Made by a program: the position numbers and the translations under genes. Of a stretch of DNA of 7,982 bases, positions 1 to 6,302 are shown one piece after another (the first letter of the stretch is position 1; every line of letters starts with the position of its first letter). The stretch is taken from positions 1 through 7,982 of the forward strand of contig CALGVO010000179.1 in assembly GCA_937930135.1 (NCBI GenBank), given 5' to 3'. The notes beneath the pieces are model-generated. The model saw only the letters and a program-made list of their open reading frames with translations. It was not told the DNA's origin and did no database searches. The stretch is from an uncultured Synechococcus sp. (GTDB taxonomy: Bacteria; Cyanobacteriota; Cyanobacteriia; PCC-6307; Cyanobiaceae).

Positions 1-164
1 TGCTGCGGATGCGGTATGGGATGGACGGCGAGGAGCCGATGAGCCTCACCGGGATCGCCAAGTCGTTGCGGATGAGCCGTGATCGCACCCGCCGGCTCGA
101 GCGCGAAGGCCTGGAAATGCTGCGCCGCTTCGATGGCCAACTGGAGGCCTACGTGGTGGCTTGA
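1..164 (+). CDS. Sigma-70 family RNA polymerase sigma factor, C-terminal part (region 4), 5' end outside window
   Basis: This is the last 53 codons of a sigma factor, read in the frame starting at base 3 and ending at the TGA at 162-164. The fragment has the region 4 layout: an RMRYGMDG segment (residues 2-9, the usual 'LR.RYGL' turn), then a helix-turn-helix from about residue 14 to 42 that contains SLTGIAKSLRMSRDRTRRLE. Region 4.2 docks on the -35 element and on the beta flap. The recognition helix reads SRDRTRRLE where housekeeping sigma-70 usually has SRERVRQIE. With the PMSLTGIA lead-in, this suggests a cyanobacterial group-2 (non-essential, RpoD-like) or more distant alternative sigma rather than the principal one. 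The subgroup is an inference, because regions 1-3 are missing. The gene is convergent with the membrane-protein gene, with 7 bp between the two stops and no obvious T-rich terminator. Confidence 0.85.
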   Translation, partial: LRMRYGMDGEEPMSLTGIAKSLRMSRDRTRRLEREGLEMLRRFDGQLEAYVVA

Positions 165-171
165 GCTCAGT

Positions 172-651
172 TCAGAAAAACTCGTCGAAGTTGTCGAAGT
201 CGACCGCTTTGAAGTTGCCGCTCTCCACCTGGCGCATCAGCCGTTCCAGCTGCACCCAAAGCGCTCCGCCGGTGAGGAGCGACAACAGCAGGGCGATCAG
301 GTAAGCGGCCCCGGGGGCAAAGCCGAACACCTGGAGCGAGCCGCCGATGAACAAGGTGACGCCGAGCAGGGTGCCCGAGTAGCTCATCGTGGTTTCTGCC
401 GTTCCCAGGGGCAGCAGCGCCAGTCGATCCTGCTTCCAGCCGTTCAAGCGATCCTGAACTAGCTGGGCAAAGGTGAGACCACAGAGCACACCGATCGCCA
501 GACCGAGGCCGGCCACCAGATAGGGCGGCTGACTCAGCGGCGCGTATTCGAGCAGGATGTCGTTGGCGCTCAGGTCGCCGAAGGCACCGGAGAGTACATC
601 GAGCTCGGCCTGTTGGGAATCGATCGGAGCGAAGTCGGGGACTGGTGCCAT
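172..651 (-). CDS. Small three-helix membrane protein of unknown function, next to the ABC1 kinase gene
   Basis: This 159-residue protein is not one I can name. It starts with a soluble segment of about 40 residues (an acidic stretch near AELDVLSGAFGDLSANDILL). Three hydrophobic segments follow at about residues 44-65, 91-109 and 114-133. The middle loop (66-88) is mixed-charge and contains WKQDRL. The C-terminus is acidic and Phe-rich and ends VDFDNFDEFF; its DNA contains a near-tandem GTCGAAGT repeat at 184-200. I chose the ATG at 649-651, with an AGGGAG 11 bases upstream. A TTG at 706-708 would add 19 residues and overlap the kinase stop, but those residues look like leader sequence. The gene lies 53 bp downstream of the ABC1/UbiB-family gene on the same strand and is probably co-transcribed with it. 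An inner-membrane or thylakoid location is an inference from the helices. It is probably a conserved cyanobacterial hypothetical protein. Confidence 0.75.
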   Translation of the reverse strand: MAPVPDFAPIDSQQAELDVLSGAFGDLSANDILLEYAPLSQPPYLVAGLGLAIGVLCGLTFAQLVQDRLNGWKQDRLALLPLGTAETTMSYSGTLLGVTLFIGGSLQVFGFAPGAAYLIALLLSLLTGGALWVQLERLMRQVESGNFKAVDFDNFDEFF

Positions 652-704
652 GGAGGGCCGAACTCCCTGAAGCAGGGCGGGTGCAAGCGCCGACCTTATC
701 GGAC

Positions 705-2408
705 TCAAGCCACCGCGAGGGGGTTGAGCCGTTGCAACATGCCACCCGCCACCCGTCTGGGGCTGAAGGTGCGCCTGATCAGGCCCATCAAGGCTCGGAT
801 GTCGTCGGTGCTGAGCCGGTCATCCTTGATCAGCGTCAGCAGCAGCCGCTTGCGCAGATCGGCGCCATCCCTGCCGAACAACAGCCTCAGCCCCGCTCCG
901 GCCACGGGCAGCAGATCGAGGCCAGGGCTGGTCGCCTCCTCGCCTACCACGTTCAACAGGCTCTCCAGCCGTTCGATCCGCAGATGGCCTTCGCTGTCGA
1001 AGATCACCTCCAGCAGCTTCTCGCGCATCTCGCGGGTGTCGCCCGCCAGAAGTCGCCGCGCCACATAGGGATAGGCCACGGCGATGATCCGGAAGTCGGG
1101 GTCGAGCCGCAGGGCCAGACCCTCCTGGCTCACCACCGCCCGGATGATCAGGGCGAAACGGGCCGGCACCCGGAAGGGGTAATCGAACATCAGCTCCGAG
1201 AAGCGATCGGTGATCGCCTTGAAGTTGAAGGAACCAACCGCATCGCCGAGGCTGCCGCCGAGCACTTCCTCCAGCGCCGGGATGATCGGGGTCAGATTGG
1301 CGTCAGGGGCCAGGAAGCCCAGGGTCTGAAAATCTTTCGCCAGGGCGGCGAAGTCGCGATTGATCAGATGCACCACGGCACCGGTGAGGGTGAGGCGATC
1401 GGCATCGCTGATCGAATCCATCATCCCGAAATCCACGTAGGCCACATGGCCCAGGTCACCGCTGCGTCCGCTGAGGGCAAACAGGTTGCCGGGGTGGGGA
1501 TCGGCATGGAAGTAGCCGAACTCAAGCAATTGCTGCAGGCCGCTGATCACACCGGTGCGAATCAGGGCGCTGGGATCGAGGCGCTGGGCCCGCAGTTCCT
1601 GCCTGTCGCGCAGTTTGGTGCCGTGGATCCAGCTGGTGGTGAGCACGCGCCGGCTGGAGAGCAGTCGCTCCACCTTGGGGATCGTGACCGCTGGGTTGTC
1701 GTCGAACAGGGCGGCAAATCTTTCGGCGTTGTCTGCTTCGCAGCCGTAATCGATCTCTTCGAACAGGCTGCGGCCGAATTCATCAATGATCTCCCCCAGC
1801 CCAAAGCCCAGGTTCAGAGGCAGAAACGGTGCTGTGAGCACGCCGAGGCTGCGGATCAGCACCATGTCACGCCGGAGGATGAAGGGCAGATTCGGGCGTT
1901 GCACCTTCACGGCCACCCAGTGCTGGCCGTGAAGCCGGGCTCGATACACCTGGCCGAGACTGGCGGCGGCCACGGGCGCATCGGGGAAGTCGGCGAACAG
2001 CTGCTCCACGGGAGCGCCGAGGTCCTCCTCCACCGTCTTCAGGGCGATCGCATGAGGGAAGGGGGGGAGATCATCCTGGAGGCGGGTCAGTTCATCGAGC
2101 CAATCGCGCCGGATCAGGTCAGGCCGGGTGGAGAGCGCCTGCCCCACCTTGATGAAACAGGGTCCCAGATCGGTGAGGGTGCGCAGCAGGCGGCGGGCCA
2201 GGTTGCGCTGCACCTGGGCATCGCTGCTGCCGCCGCGGATCAGGAGGCTGAGCAGCAGTCCGATGAGGGCCCAGAGAATCTGGAGAACCCGCGGAATCGC
2301 GATCCAGGGGCGCAGGAGTAACCAGCGGGCATCACGGCCTGGGGCGTAGCGGATTTCGGGCTCGCAGGAGCGCGATCGCTCAGCGCTGGTTCCGTTGCTG
2401 CCTGTCAT
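705..2408 (-). CDS. ABC1/UbiB (AarF/COQ8)-family atypical protein kinase
   Basis: This 567-residue protein is a full-length member of the ABC1/UbiB/COQ8 protein-kinase-like family. A hydrophobic stretch lies at about residues 36-57. The family-defining KxGQ motif (KVGQ, 87-90) is followed by STRPDL. The Ala-rich loop replacing the glycine loop reads AAASLGQVY (147-155). The VAVKV lysine is K168. The EIDY..EA.N motif spans 218-227. The catalytic loop HADPHPGN is at 301-308 (D303, N308) and the metal-binding DFG at 326-328. All key residues are intact, so it should bind nucleotide. Relatives support ubiquinone synthesis in bacteria and mitochondria and plastoquinone/tocopherol or lipid homeostasis in plastids; the substrate here cannot be read from the sequence. 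The ATG is at 2406-2408, with a weak GGGGGTGA-type site just upstream, and no other in-frame ATG occurs before residue 182. It is divergent from the decarboxylase gene and upstream of the small membrane-protein gene. Confidence 0.95.
   Translation of the reverse strand: MTGSNGTSAERSRSCEPEIRYAPGRDARWLLLRPWIAIPRVLQILWALIGLLLSLLIRGGSSDAQVQRNLARRLLRTLTDLGPCFIKVGQALSTRPDLIRRDWLDELTRLQDDLPPFPHAIALKTVEEDLGAPVEQLFADFPDAPVAAASLGQVYRARLHGQHWVAVKVQRPNLPFILRRDMVLIRSLGVLTAPFLPLNLGFGLGEIIDEFGRSLFEEIDYGCEADNAERFAALFDDNPAVTIPKVERLLSSRRVLTTSWIHGTKLRDRQELRAQRLDPSALIRTGVISGLQQLLEFGYFHADPHPGNLFALSGRSGDLGHVAYVDFGMMDSISDADRLTLTGAVVHLINRDFAALAKDFQTLGFLAPDANLTPIIPALEEVLGGSLGDAVGSFNFKAITDRFSELMFDYPFRVPARFALIIRAVVSQEGLALRLDPDFRIIAVAYPYVARRLLAGDTREMREKLLEVIFDSEGHLRIERLESLLNVVGEEATSPGLDLLPVAGAGLRLLFGRDGADLRKRLLLTLIKDDRLSTDDIRALMGLIRRTFSPRRVAGGMLQRLNPLAVA
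2044..2051. repeat. HIP1 palindrome GCGATCGC
   Basis: A second perfect HIP1 octamer, inside the ABC1/UbiB coding region. It supports a cyanobacterial origin. Confidence 0.8.
2372..2379. repeat. HIP1 palindrome GCGATCGC
   Basis: A perfect copy of the octameric palindrome HIP1, which is over-represented in many cyanobacterial genomes. It lies in the first codons of the ABC1/UbiB gene, about 30 bp inside its start. Confidence 0.8.
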
Positions 2409-2490
2409 GCCTTCACCCCCACAGGCTGAATCTAGTGAGAGGGCCCTGGTCGATGATGAAATCCGGCTGGGGGTCCCTAGGGGGAGACGG
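2409..2490. promoter_or_regulatory. Short divergent intergenic region between the ABC1/UbiB and decarboxylase genes
   Basis: This 82-bp stretch lies between the minus-strand ABC1/UbiB start (2408) and the preferred plus-strand decarboxylase start (2491). The two genes face away from each other, so it should hold the promoter for at least one and probably both. I see no convincing -10/-35 pair on either strand; the best -10-like string is TAGATT on the minus strand (2429-2434), without a good -35. The assignment therefore rests on gene arrangement, not on motifs. Confidence 0.35.
2479..2486 (+). promoter_or_regulatory. Ribosome binding site that decides the decarboxylase start
   Basis: AGGGGGAG sits four bases before the ATG at 2491. 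The alternative upstream starts, ATG at 2407 and TTG at 2395, have no purine-rich site at proper spacing. This is the main reason for preferring 2491. Confidence 0.5.
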
Positions 2491-3903
2491 ATGGCTGCAT
2501 TGCTGTGGCACCTGCGATCCGGTCGTTTCGCGGCCCCGATCGATGCCCTGCATCTTCCCGCCCATGGCCGGGGCGCTGGTCTGCCTGCGGCGATGCGGCG
2601 TCTGCTGCGGCGCCGGCCCGGCAGCTGGGATCTGCCGGAGCTGCCCCAGATCGGTGGTCCACTCGAAGACGAAGGAGCGGTGGCCGCCAGTCAACGCGAA
2701 GCTGCCGCCGCGGTCGGCGCCTCAGCCTGCTGGTATGGCGTCAATGGCGCCACAGGGCTGCTCCAGTCGGCCCTGTTGGCGTTGGCGTCACCGGGGCAGG
2801 CGGTGCTGATGCCCCGCAACGCCCATCGCAGCCTGATCCAGGCCTGCGCCCTCGGAGGCCTCACGCCGCTGCTGTTCGATCTGCCCTTCCTGAGCGACCG
2901 CGGTCATGTGGGCGCCCTGGAGGAGGCCTGGTTGGAGCGTGTTCTGGCGGAGCTCGACCGTCAGGGTCAGATGCCTGTGGCGGCCGTGCTTGTGCATCCC
3001 ACTTATCACGGCTATGCCAGCAATCCGCTGCCGCTGGTGTCCCTGCTTCACCAGCGCGGCCTGCCTGTGCTGGTGGATGAGGCTCATGGTGCCCATCTCC
3101 AGCCTGGCGTTGACCCTGCCCTACCCGCCTCGTCGCTGGTGGCTGGGGCTGATCTGGTGGTGCATTCGCTGCACAAATCCGCCGCCGGTCTCGGCCAGAC
3201 CGCCGTGCTCTGGTGCCAGGGCACCCGGGTGGATCCGGAGCTGGTCCAGCGCTGCCTGGGCTGGCTGCAGACCACCAGCCCCAGTGCCCTGCTGCTTGCG
3301 TCCTGTGACACGGCGCTGCGCCAATGGCAGCGGCCCCGGGGCCGCCGGGCGCTGCTGCGGCGTCTGGATCAGGGGCGGGACCTGGCGGATCGGCTCACCC
3401 GTGCCGGTGTGCCGCTGCTTGGCACTCCAGACCCCCTGCGCCTGATCTGGCACACGGCAGCTGCCGGCATCAACGGCCTTGAGGCCGATGCCTGGCTCCT
3501 CCAGCGGCGGCTGATCGCTGAGTTGCCCGAGCCGGGATGCCTCACCTTCTGCCTCGGCCTGGCCCCTCATCGGGGCCTGGCGGGTCGGATGCTCCGCCGC
3601 TGGGAGCAGCTCCGGCTCGCGCTTGGCAGTTCCACCCCCCTGCCCCCGTTTGCGTCGCCGCCGTTGCCGTTGCTGGGAGCACCGGAGCGCCACCTCGTGG
3701 AAGCATGGCGGGGGCCACAGCGCGCCGTGCCGCTCGACGATGCTTGTGGTGCGATCGCCGCTCAGCTGATCTGCCCCTACCCGCCAGGGATTCCCCTGGT
3801 GATTCCTGGGGAGCGGCTGGACCGTTCCAGGCTGCGCTGGTTGCAGGAGCAGCGCCAGCTTTGGCCGGATCAGATCGCGGGTATGGTGAAGATTGTGGCT
3901 TGA
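2491..3903 (+). CDS. PLP-dependent Orn/Lys/Arg decarboxylase family protein (fold type I, no wing domain)
   Basis: This 470-residue enzyme belongs to the fold-I Orn/Lys/Arg decarboxylase family, which removes CO2 from basic amino acids to give diamines or agmatine. Visible marks, numbered from the 2491 ATG: LHLPAHGRG (20-28, like the family's H.PGHK.G), NGATGLLQS (85-93, phosphate-binding turn), RNAHRS (109-114, the His that stacks on PLP), HPTYHGYA (169-176), VDEAHGAH (195-202, Asp that pairs with the pyridine nitrogen) and HSLHKS (225-230, Schiff-base lysine K229). The C-terminal domain has the conserved ICPYPPGIPLVIPGE block (427-441). The N-terminal wing domain of large enteric inducible decarboxylases is absent, as in the short Gram-positive/cyanobacterial forms. 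Whether the substrate is lysine, arginine or ornithine cannot be told. ATG 2407 (28 more residues) or TTG 2395 are possible starts but lack a ribosome site. cdsA follows after 9 bp, so the two genes are probably one operon. Confidence 0.92.
   Translation: MAALLWHLRSGRFAAPIDALHLPAHGRGAGLPAAMRRLLRRRPGSWDLPELPQIGGPLEDEGAVAASQREAAAAVGASACWYGVNGATGLLQSALLALASPGQAVLMPRNAHRSLIQACALGGLTPLLFDLPFLSDRGHVGALEEAWLERVLAELDRQGQMPVAAVLVHPTYHGYASNPLPLVSLLHQRGLPVLVDEAHGAHLQPGVDPALPASSLVAGADLVVHSLHKSAAGLGQTAVLWCQGTRVDPELVQRCLGWLQTTSPSALLLASCDTALRQWQRPRGRRALLRRLDQGRDLADRLTRAGVPLLGTPDPLRLIWHTAAAGINGLEADAWLLQRRLIAELPEPGCLTFCLGLAPHRGLAGRMLRRWEQLRLALGSSTPLPPFASPPLPLLGAPERHLVEAWRGPQRAVPLDDACGAIAAQLICPYPPGIPLVIPGERLDRSRLRWLQEQRQLWPDQIAGMVKIVA
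3751..3758. repeat. HIP1 palindrome GCGATCGC
   Basis: A third perfect HIP1 octamer, in the C-terminal domain coding region of the decarboxylase. About 0.3 copies would be expected by chance in 8 kb of this composition (my rough estimate), and three are present. Confidence 0.8.
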
Positions 3904-3906
3904 GGG
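3902..3906 (+). promoter_or_regulatory. cdsA ribosome binding site overlapping the upstream stop codon
   Basis: GAGGG begins inside the decarboxylase TGA (3901-3903) and lies six bases before the cdsA ATG. Ribosomes ending the first gene are therefore placed on the start of the second. Confidence 0.6.
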
Positions 3907-3912
3907 TCGCCG

Positions 3913-4779
3913 ATGCAGCGACTCAGCAGTGGCCTCCTCGCTGGAGCGTTCGGACTGCTGGTGGTTGGCTTGGGCGGATGGTGGTTCACCCTCGCCCTCG
4001 GTGTGATCGTGCATCTCGGCCTGCTGGAGTTTTTCCGCATGGCCCAGTTCACTGGGATCCGGCCAGCCACGAAAACCACCCTGGTGGCCTGTCAGCTGCT
4101 GTTGATCAGCACCCAGTGGGGGGTGGCTGGTGGTCTGCCCTCCCATCTGGCCGCCGCCGTCCTTCCCCTCTCCGGGGCCGCCATCTGCGGCTGGTTGCTG
4201 CTCCAGCCGGTCACCGGTTCGATCGCTGATATCGCCGCCTCGATCTTCGGCTTGTTTTATCTGGGGTTCCTTCCCAGCCACTGGCTGCGATTGCGCAATC
4301 TCAGCGCCATTGATCTGGCCCCTGCTCTCACCCGGTTGCCCCCCTGGTGCAGCGGCTGGATCACCGCCGGCATGGTGATCACCCTGATGGCCTGCTTGAT
4401 GATCGTTGCCAGCGACATCGGCTCCTACGCGATCGGCCGTCGTTTCGGACGGATTCCGCTCTCGCCGATCTCTCCGGGCAAGACCGTGGAGGGCGCCTTC
4501 GGGGGGGTGATCGCCGCCGTGCTTGTGGGTACAGGCTTCGCTACCGTGCTGCGGTGGCCGATGGCCCCCTGGCTCGGTGCCGTGCTCGGTGCGCTGGTTG
4601 CGCTGTTCGCTCTCGTTGGCGATCTCACCGAATCGATGATGAAGCGGGATGCCGGACTCAAAGATTCCGGTGATGCCTTGCCGGGGCATGGAGGCATCCT
4701 TGATCGGATTGACAGCTACCTGTTCACTCCGGCGGTGGTGTTCTACGCCGTCACCCTGGTGTTGCCGCTGATGCCCTGA
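3913..4779 (+). CDS. cdsA: Phosphatidate cytidylyltransferase (CDP-diacylglycerol synthase)
   Basis: CdsA is an integral membrane enzyme that joins CTP and phosphatidic acid to make CDP-diacylglycerol, the precursor of phosphatidylglycerol, the only major phospholipid of cyanobacteria. The 288-residue product is of normal family length and mostly hydrophobic, with about seven to eight membrane segments. The family signature S-x-x-K-R-x4-K-D-x-x-x-x-L-P-x-H-G-G-x-x-D-R-x-D is complete at residues 241-267. The preceding conserved block SDIGSYAIGRRFGR (167-180) and SPGKTVEGAFGG (187-198) is also intact, so the metal and CTP sites look functional. The start is the ATG at 3913; GAGGG at 3902-3906 overlaps the decarboxylase stop codon and lies six bases upstream, suggesting coupled translation. 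It ends 15 bp from the convergent DUF2993 gene. Confidence 0.96.
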   Translation: MQRLSSGLLAGAFGLLVVGLGGWWFTLALGVIVHLGLLEFFRMAQFTGIRPATKTTLVACQLLLISTQWGVAGGLPSHLAAAVLPLSGAAICGWLLLQPVTGSIADIAASIFGLFYLGFLPSHWLRLRNLSAIDLAPALTRLPPWCSGWITAGMVITLMACLMIVASDIGSYAIGRRFGRIPLSPISPGKTVEGAFGGVIAAVLVGTGFATVLRWPMAPWLGAVLGALVALFALVGDLTESMMKRDAGLKDSGDALPGHGGILDRIDSYLFTPAVVFYAVTLVLPLMP

Positions 4780-4800
4780 GCTGGAACCGCCGCCTCAGGG
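4774..4800. terminator. Inverted repeat between convergent cdsA and DUF2993 genes, possible bidirectional terminator
   Basis: CCCTGAG (4774-4780) and CTCAGGG (4794-4800) form a perfect 7-bp stem with a 13-base loop. The left arm contains the cdsA stop codon and the right arm the DUF2993 stop codon. No T-run follows on either strand, so it is not a classical intrinsic terminator. The position makes a role in ending or protecting both transcripts plausible, but chance is possible. Confidence 0.35.
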
Positions 4801-5418
4801 GCTGACGCTCGCTATGCCGCGCAGGTGCAGCTGTCCGCCCTGCAGCCGCGCCTCCTCGATCTGAATGCCGGGGTCCATCGGCAGCTGCACCGCATCCTCG
4901 GCCTCGAGATGGCGAATTTCCACCGTGCCCGCCGCCGCCTGCAGCCGGAAGCGTCGCCGAATCGCGTCACCGGCATTGATCACCGGCGCTTCCAGCAGGA
5001 GCACGTCGTTGTCAACCGTCAGGCTGCCCAGGGTGGGCAGGCCCATCAACTGGGCGGCCAGCCAGTCACCCAGCCAACGCCAGCGGTCACTGAGCAGGGC
5101 CCGGTTCAGATCCGTGCCCAGCATCGTCACATCTCCGTTCAGCTGAAAGGCGTCCTGCAGCTGGGGCAGGCCGGGACGCAGATGCACGTGCAGGGGCCCG
5201 CTGCGCAGTTGCGCGTGTTTGATCGGCAACCCCTGGAAGGTCACCCGCCGTGCCATCAGCTCCACCGACACAAGCCGACCTCGCAGCAGCTGCAGGGCTG
5301 AGCCATTGAGCCGCAGGTTCAACTCCCCCACCTCATCGCATTGGCTGCGGATCCAGAGGCCGAGGCCGTTGGCAAGCAGCTGCAGAAGCGGGCCAGAGCG
5401 GTCGCTGGTGTCGGTCAT
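4795..5418 (-). CDS. DUF2993 (LmeA-like) family protein
   Basis: This 207-residue protein resembles the DUF2993 family, whose mycobacterial member LmeA is a phospholipid-binding protein of the cell envelope. It is mostly alternating hydrophobic/polar strands, with a typical run GSALQLLRGRLVSVELMARR at residues 39-58 and FQGLPIKHAQLRSGPLHVHL at 61-80. A second set of strands lies at about 131-147 and 164-204. It has no signal peptide and no membrane helix, so it is probably cytoplasmic or peripherally attached. The reading frame stays open well upstream, but the start is the ATG at 5416-5418: it overlaps the hydrolase stop as ATGA and has GGAG eight bases upstream (5427-5430). The longer frame runs antiparallel through the hydrolase gene and is noise. 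A lipid role is inferred from the family. It is the last gene of the block behind clpC. Confidence 0.8.
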   Translation of the reverse strand: MTDTSDRSGPLLQLLANGLGLWIRSQCDEVGELNLRLNGSALQLLRGRLVSVELMARRVTFQGLPIKHAQLRSGPLHVHLRPGLPQLQDAFQLNGDVTMLGTDLNRALLSDRWRWLGDWLAAQLMGLPTLGSLTVDNDVLLLEAPVINAGDAIRRRFRLQAAAGTVEIRHLEAEDAVQLPMDPGIQIEEARLQGGQLHLRGIASVSP

Positions 5419-6302
5419 CTCGGCATCTCCGGTTGCCGCCAGCGGCGGGCCACCAGCTGGGGCTGGTCCAGATGGGGAAGGTGGCCGCAGTCTGTCACCT
5501 CTTCCAGCCTGTCTCCTAGCAAGGCCATGGCAGCGCGCCGTTGGGGCGGACGCAGGATGCGGTCGTTCTTGCCCCAGAGCACATGCAGAGGCTGAAGAGG
5601 CAGCGGGTTGCCGCATCCGGCGAATCCGCCACTGCGGGCGAAGGCCGCCAGGGAGGGGCCCCAACCCGGCACCTGGAGCTGAAGCGAGGCAATTTGCAGT
5701 TCGGCGTCGCCGACGCTGCGCTCCGGATCGGCGAACGCTTGCCGGCACAGCCCCCGGCGCACGCCTGGACGGGAGAGGAACCAGACACCGAGCCGATCCA
5801 GCCCGGGAGGAATCGGCATCGGCCGGCCATCGAGTCCGGCCGGAGCGAGCAACAACAGTCGCGCGATGCGCTTCGGTTGGCGGCGCGCCAGCTCCATCGC
5901 CACCGCTCCGCCCATGGAGGCGCCGATCAGGCCCAGCGGCTGGTCTTGAGGCAGCTGATGCAGAAGAGCCTCCAGGTGCTGGAGCACCGCCTCGGGGCCA
6001 TAGCGCCCCTGTTCCGGCCTGGGACAGAAACCAAAGCCATGCAGATCGGGTATCAGCAGGGTGTGATCGCTGGCGAGCAGGGGAGCCAGACGACGGAATT
6101 CGAGCCCGCAGCTGTCGAAGCCATGCAGGAGCAGCACCGGTGGCCCTGTGCCGACCCGGATCAGGGGGTAGGGCTCCCTGGCCAGGTCAGGGGTGCGGTC
6201 GCCATCAGCGAGAGTGAACCACTCCAGATGTTGGAGCAGCGCACGGCCCTGGGGATCGAGCAGGTTGCCGGCGGCTGCCTCGAGCAGCTCCCGGTTGGTC
6301 AA
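5415..6302 (-). CDS. Alpha/beta-fold hydrolase
   Basis: This 295-residue protein is an alpha/beta hydrolase with an apparently complete active site. The strand and oxyanion turn VLLLHGFDSCG spans residues 56-66. The nucleophile elbow GASMGG is at 127-132 (serine S129). The acid is probably D247 in LWGKNDRIL, and the histidine H274 in DCGHLPHLDQP. A PDLHGFG segment (85-91) precedes the nucleophile, as in many esterases, C-C hydrolases and haloperoxidase-like enzymes. The cap region is about residues 155-225. The substrate cannot be inferred. The start is a TTG at 6300-6302 with a strong GGAGG eight bases upstream (6311-6315). It overlaps the dehydrogenase stop as TTGA, and no ATG occurs before residue 130. 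Its own stop overlaps the DUF2993 start, so the three genes look translationally coupled. Confidence 0.88.
   Translation of the reverse strand: MTNRELLEAAAGNLLDPQGRALLQHLEWFTLADGDRTPDLAREPYPLIRVGTGPPVLLLHGFDSCGLEFRRLAPLLASDHTLLIPDLHGFGFCPRPEQGRYGPEAVLQHLEALLHQLPQDQPLGLIGASMGGAVAMELARRQPKRIARLLLLAPAGLDGRPMPIPPGLDRLGVWFLSRPGVRRGLCRQAFADPERSVGDAELQIASLQLQVPGWGPSLAAFARSGGFAGCGNPLPLQPLHVLWGKNDRILRPPQRRAAMALLGDRLEEVTDCGHLPHLDQPQLVARRWRQPEMPR

Noticed and set aside
162..169. TGAGCTCA palindrome at the sigma factor stop
   Set aside because: It is an 8-bp palindrome with no loop and no T-run, so it is not a terminator; probably chance.
652..708. Longer form of the small membrane protein starting at a TTG
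   Set aside because: It would overlap the kinase stop, uses a weak start codon and adds residues with no clear structure. The ATG at 651 has a fair ribosome site.
645..2321. A 558-codon open frame on the plus strand, opposite the ABC1/UbiB gene
   Set aside because: It is rich in Q, E, G and H with no recognisable motif, and the opposite strand carries an intact kinase with all family motifs. Long antisense frames are common in GC-rich DNA.
3121..4689. A 522-codon open frame on the minus strand, opposite the decarboxylase and cdsA
   Set aside because: It spans the junction of two well-identified genes, has low-complexity composition (many G, Q, E, P) and shows no domain.
5419..5748. Upstream extension of the DUF2993 reading frame
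   Set aside because: The extension is Arg/Ala/Pro-rich and overlaps the hydrolase in another frame. The ATG at 5418 has a ribosome site and forms a normal ATGA overlap.
5219..6217. A 332-codon open frame on the plus strand opposite the hydrolase
   Set aside because: It is dominated by R, A, G and P, typical of a frame shadow in GC-rich DNA.
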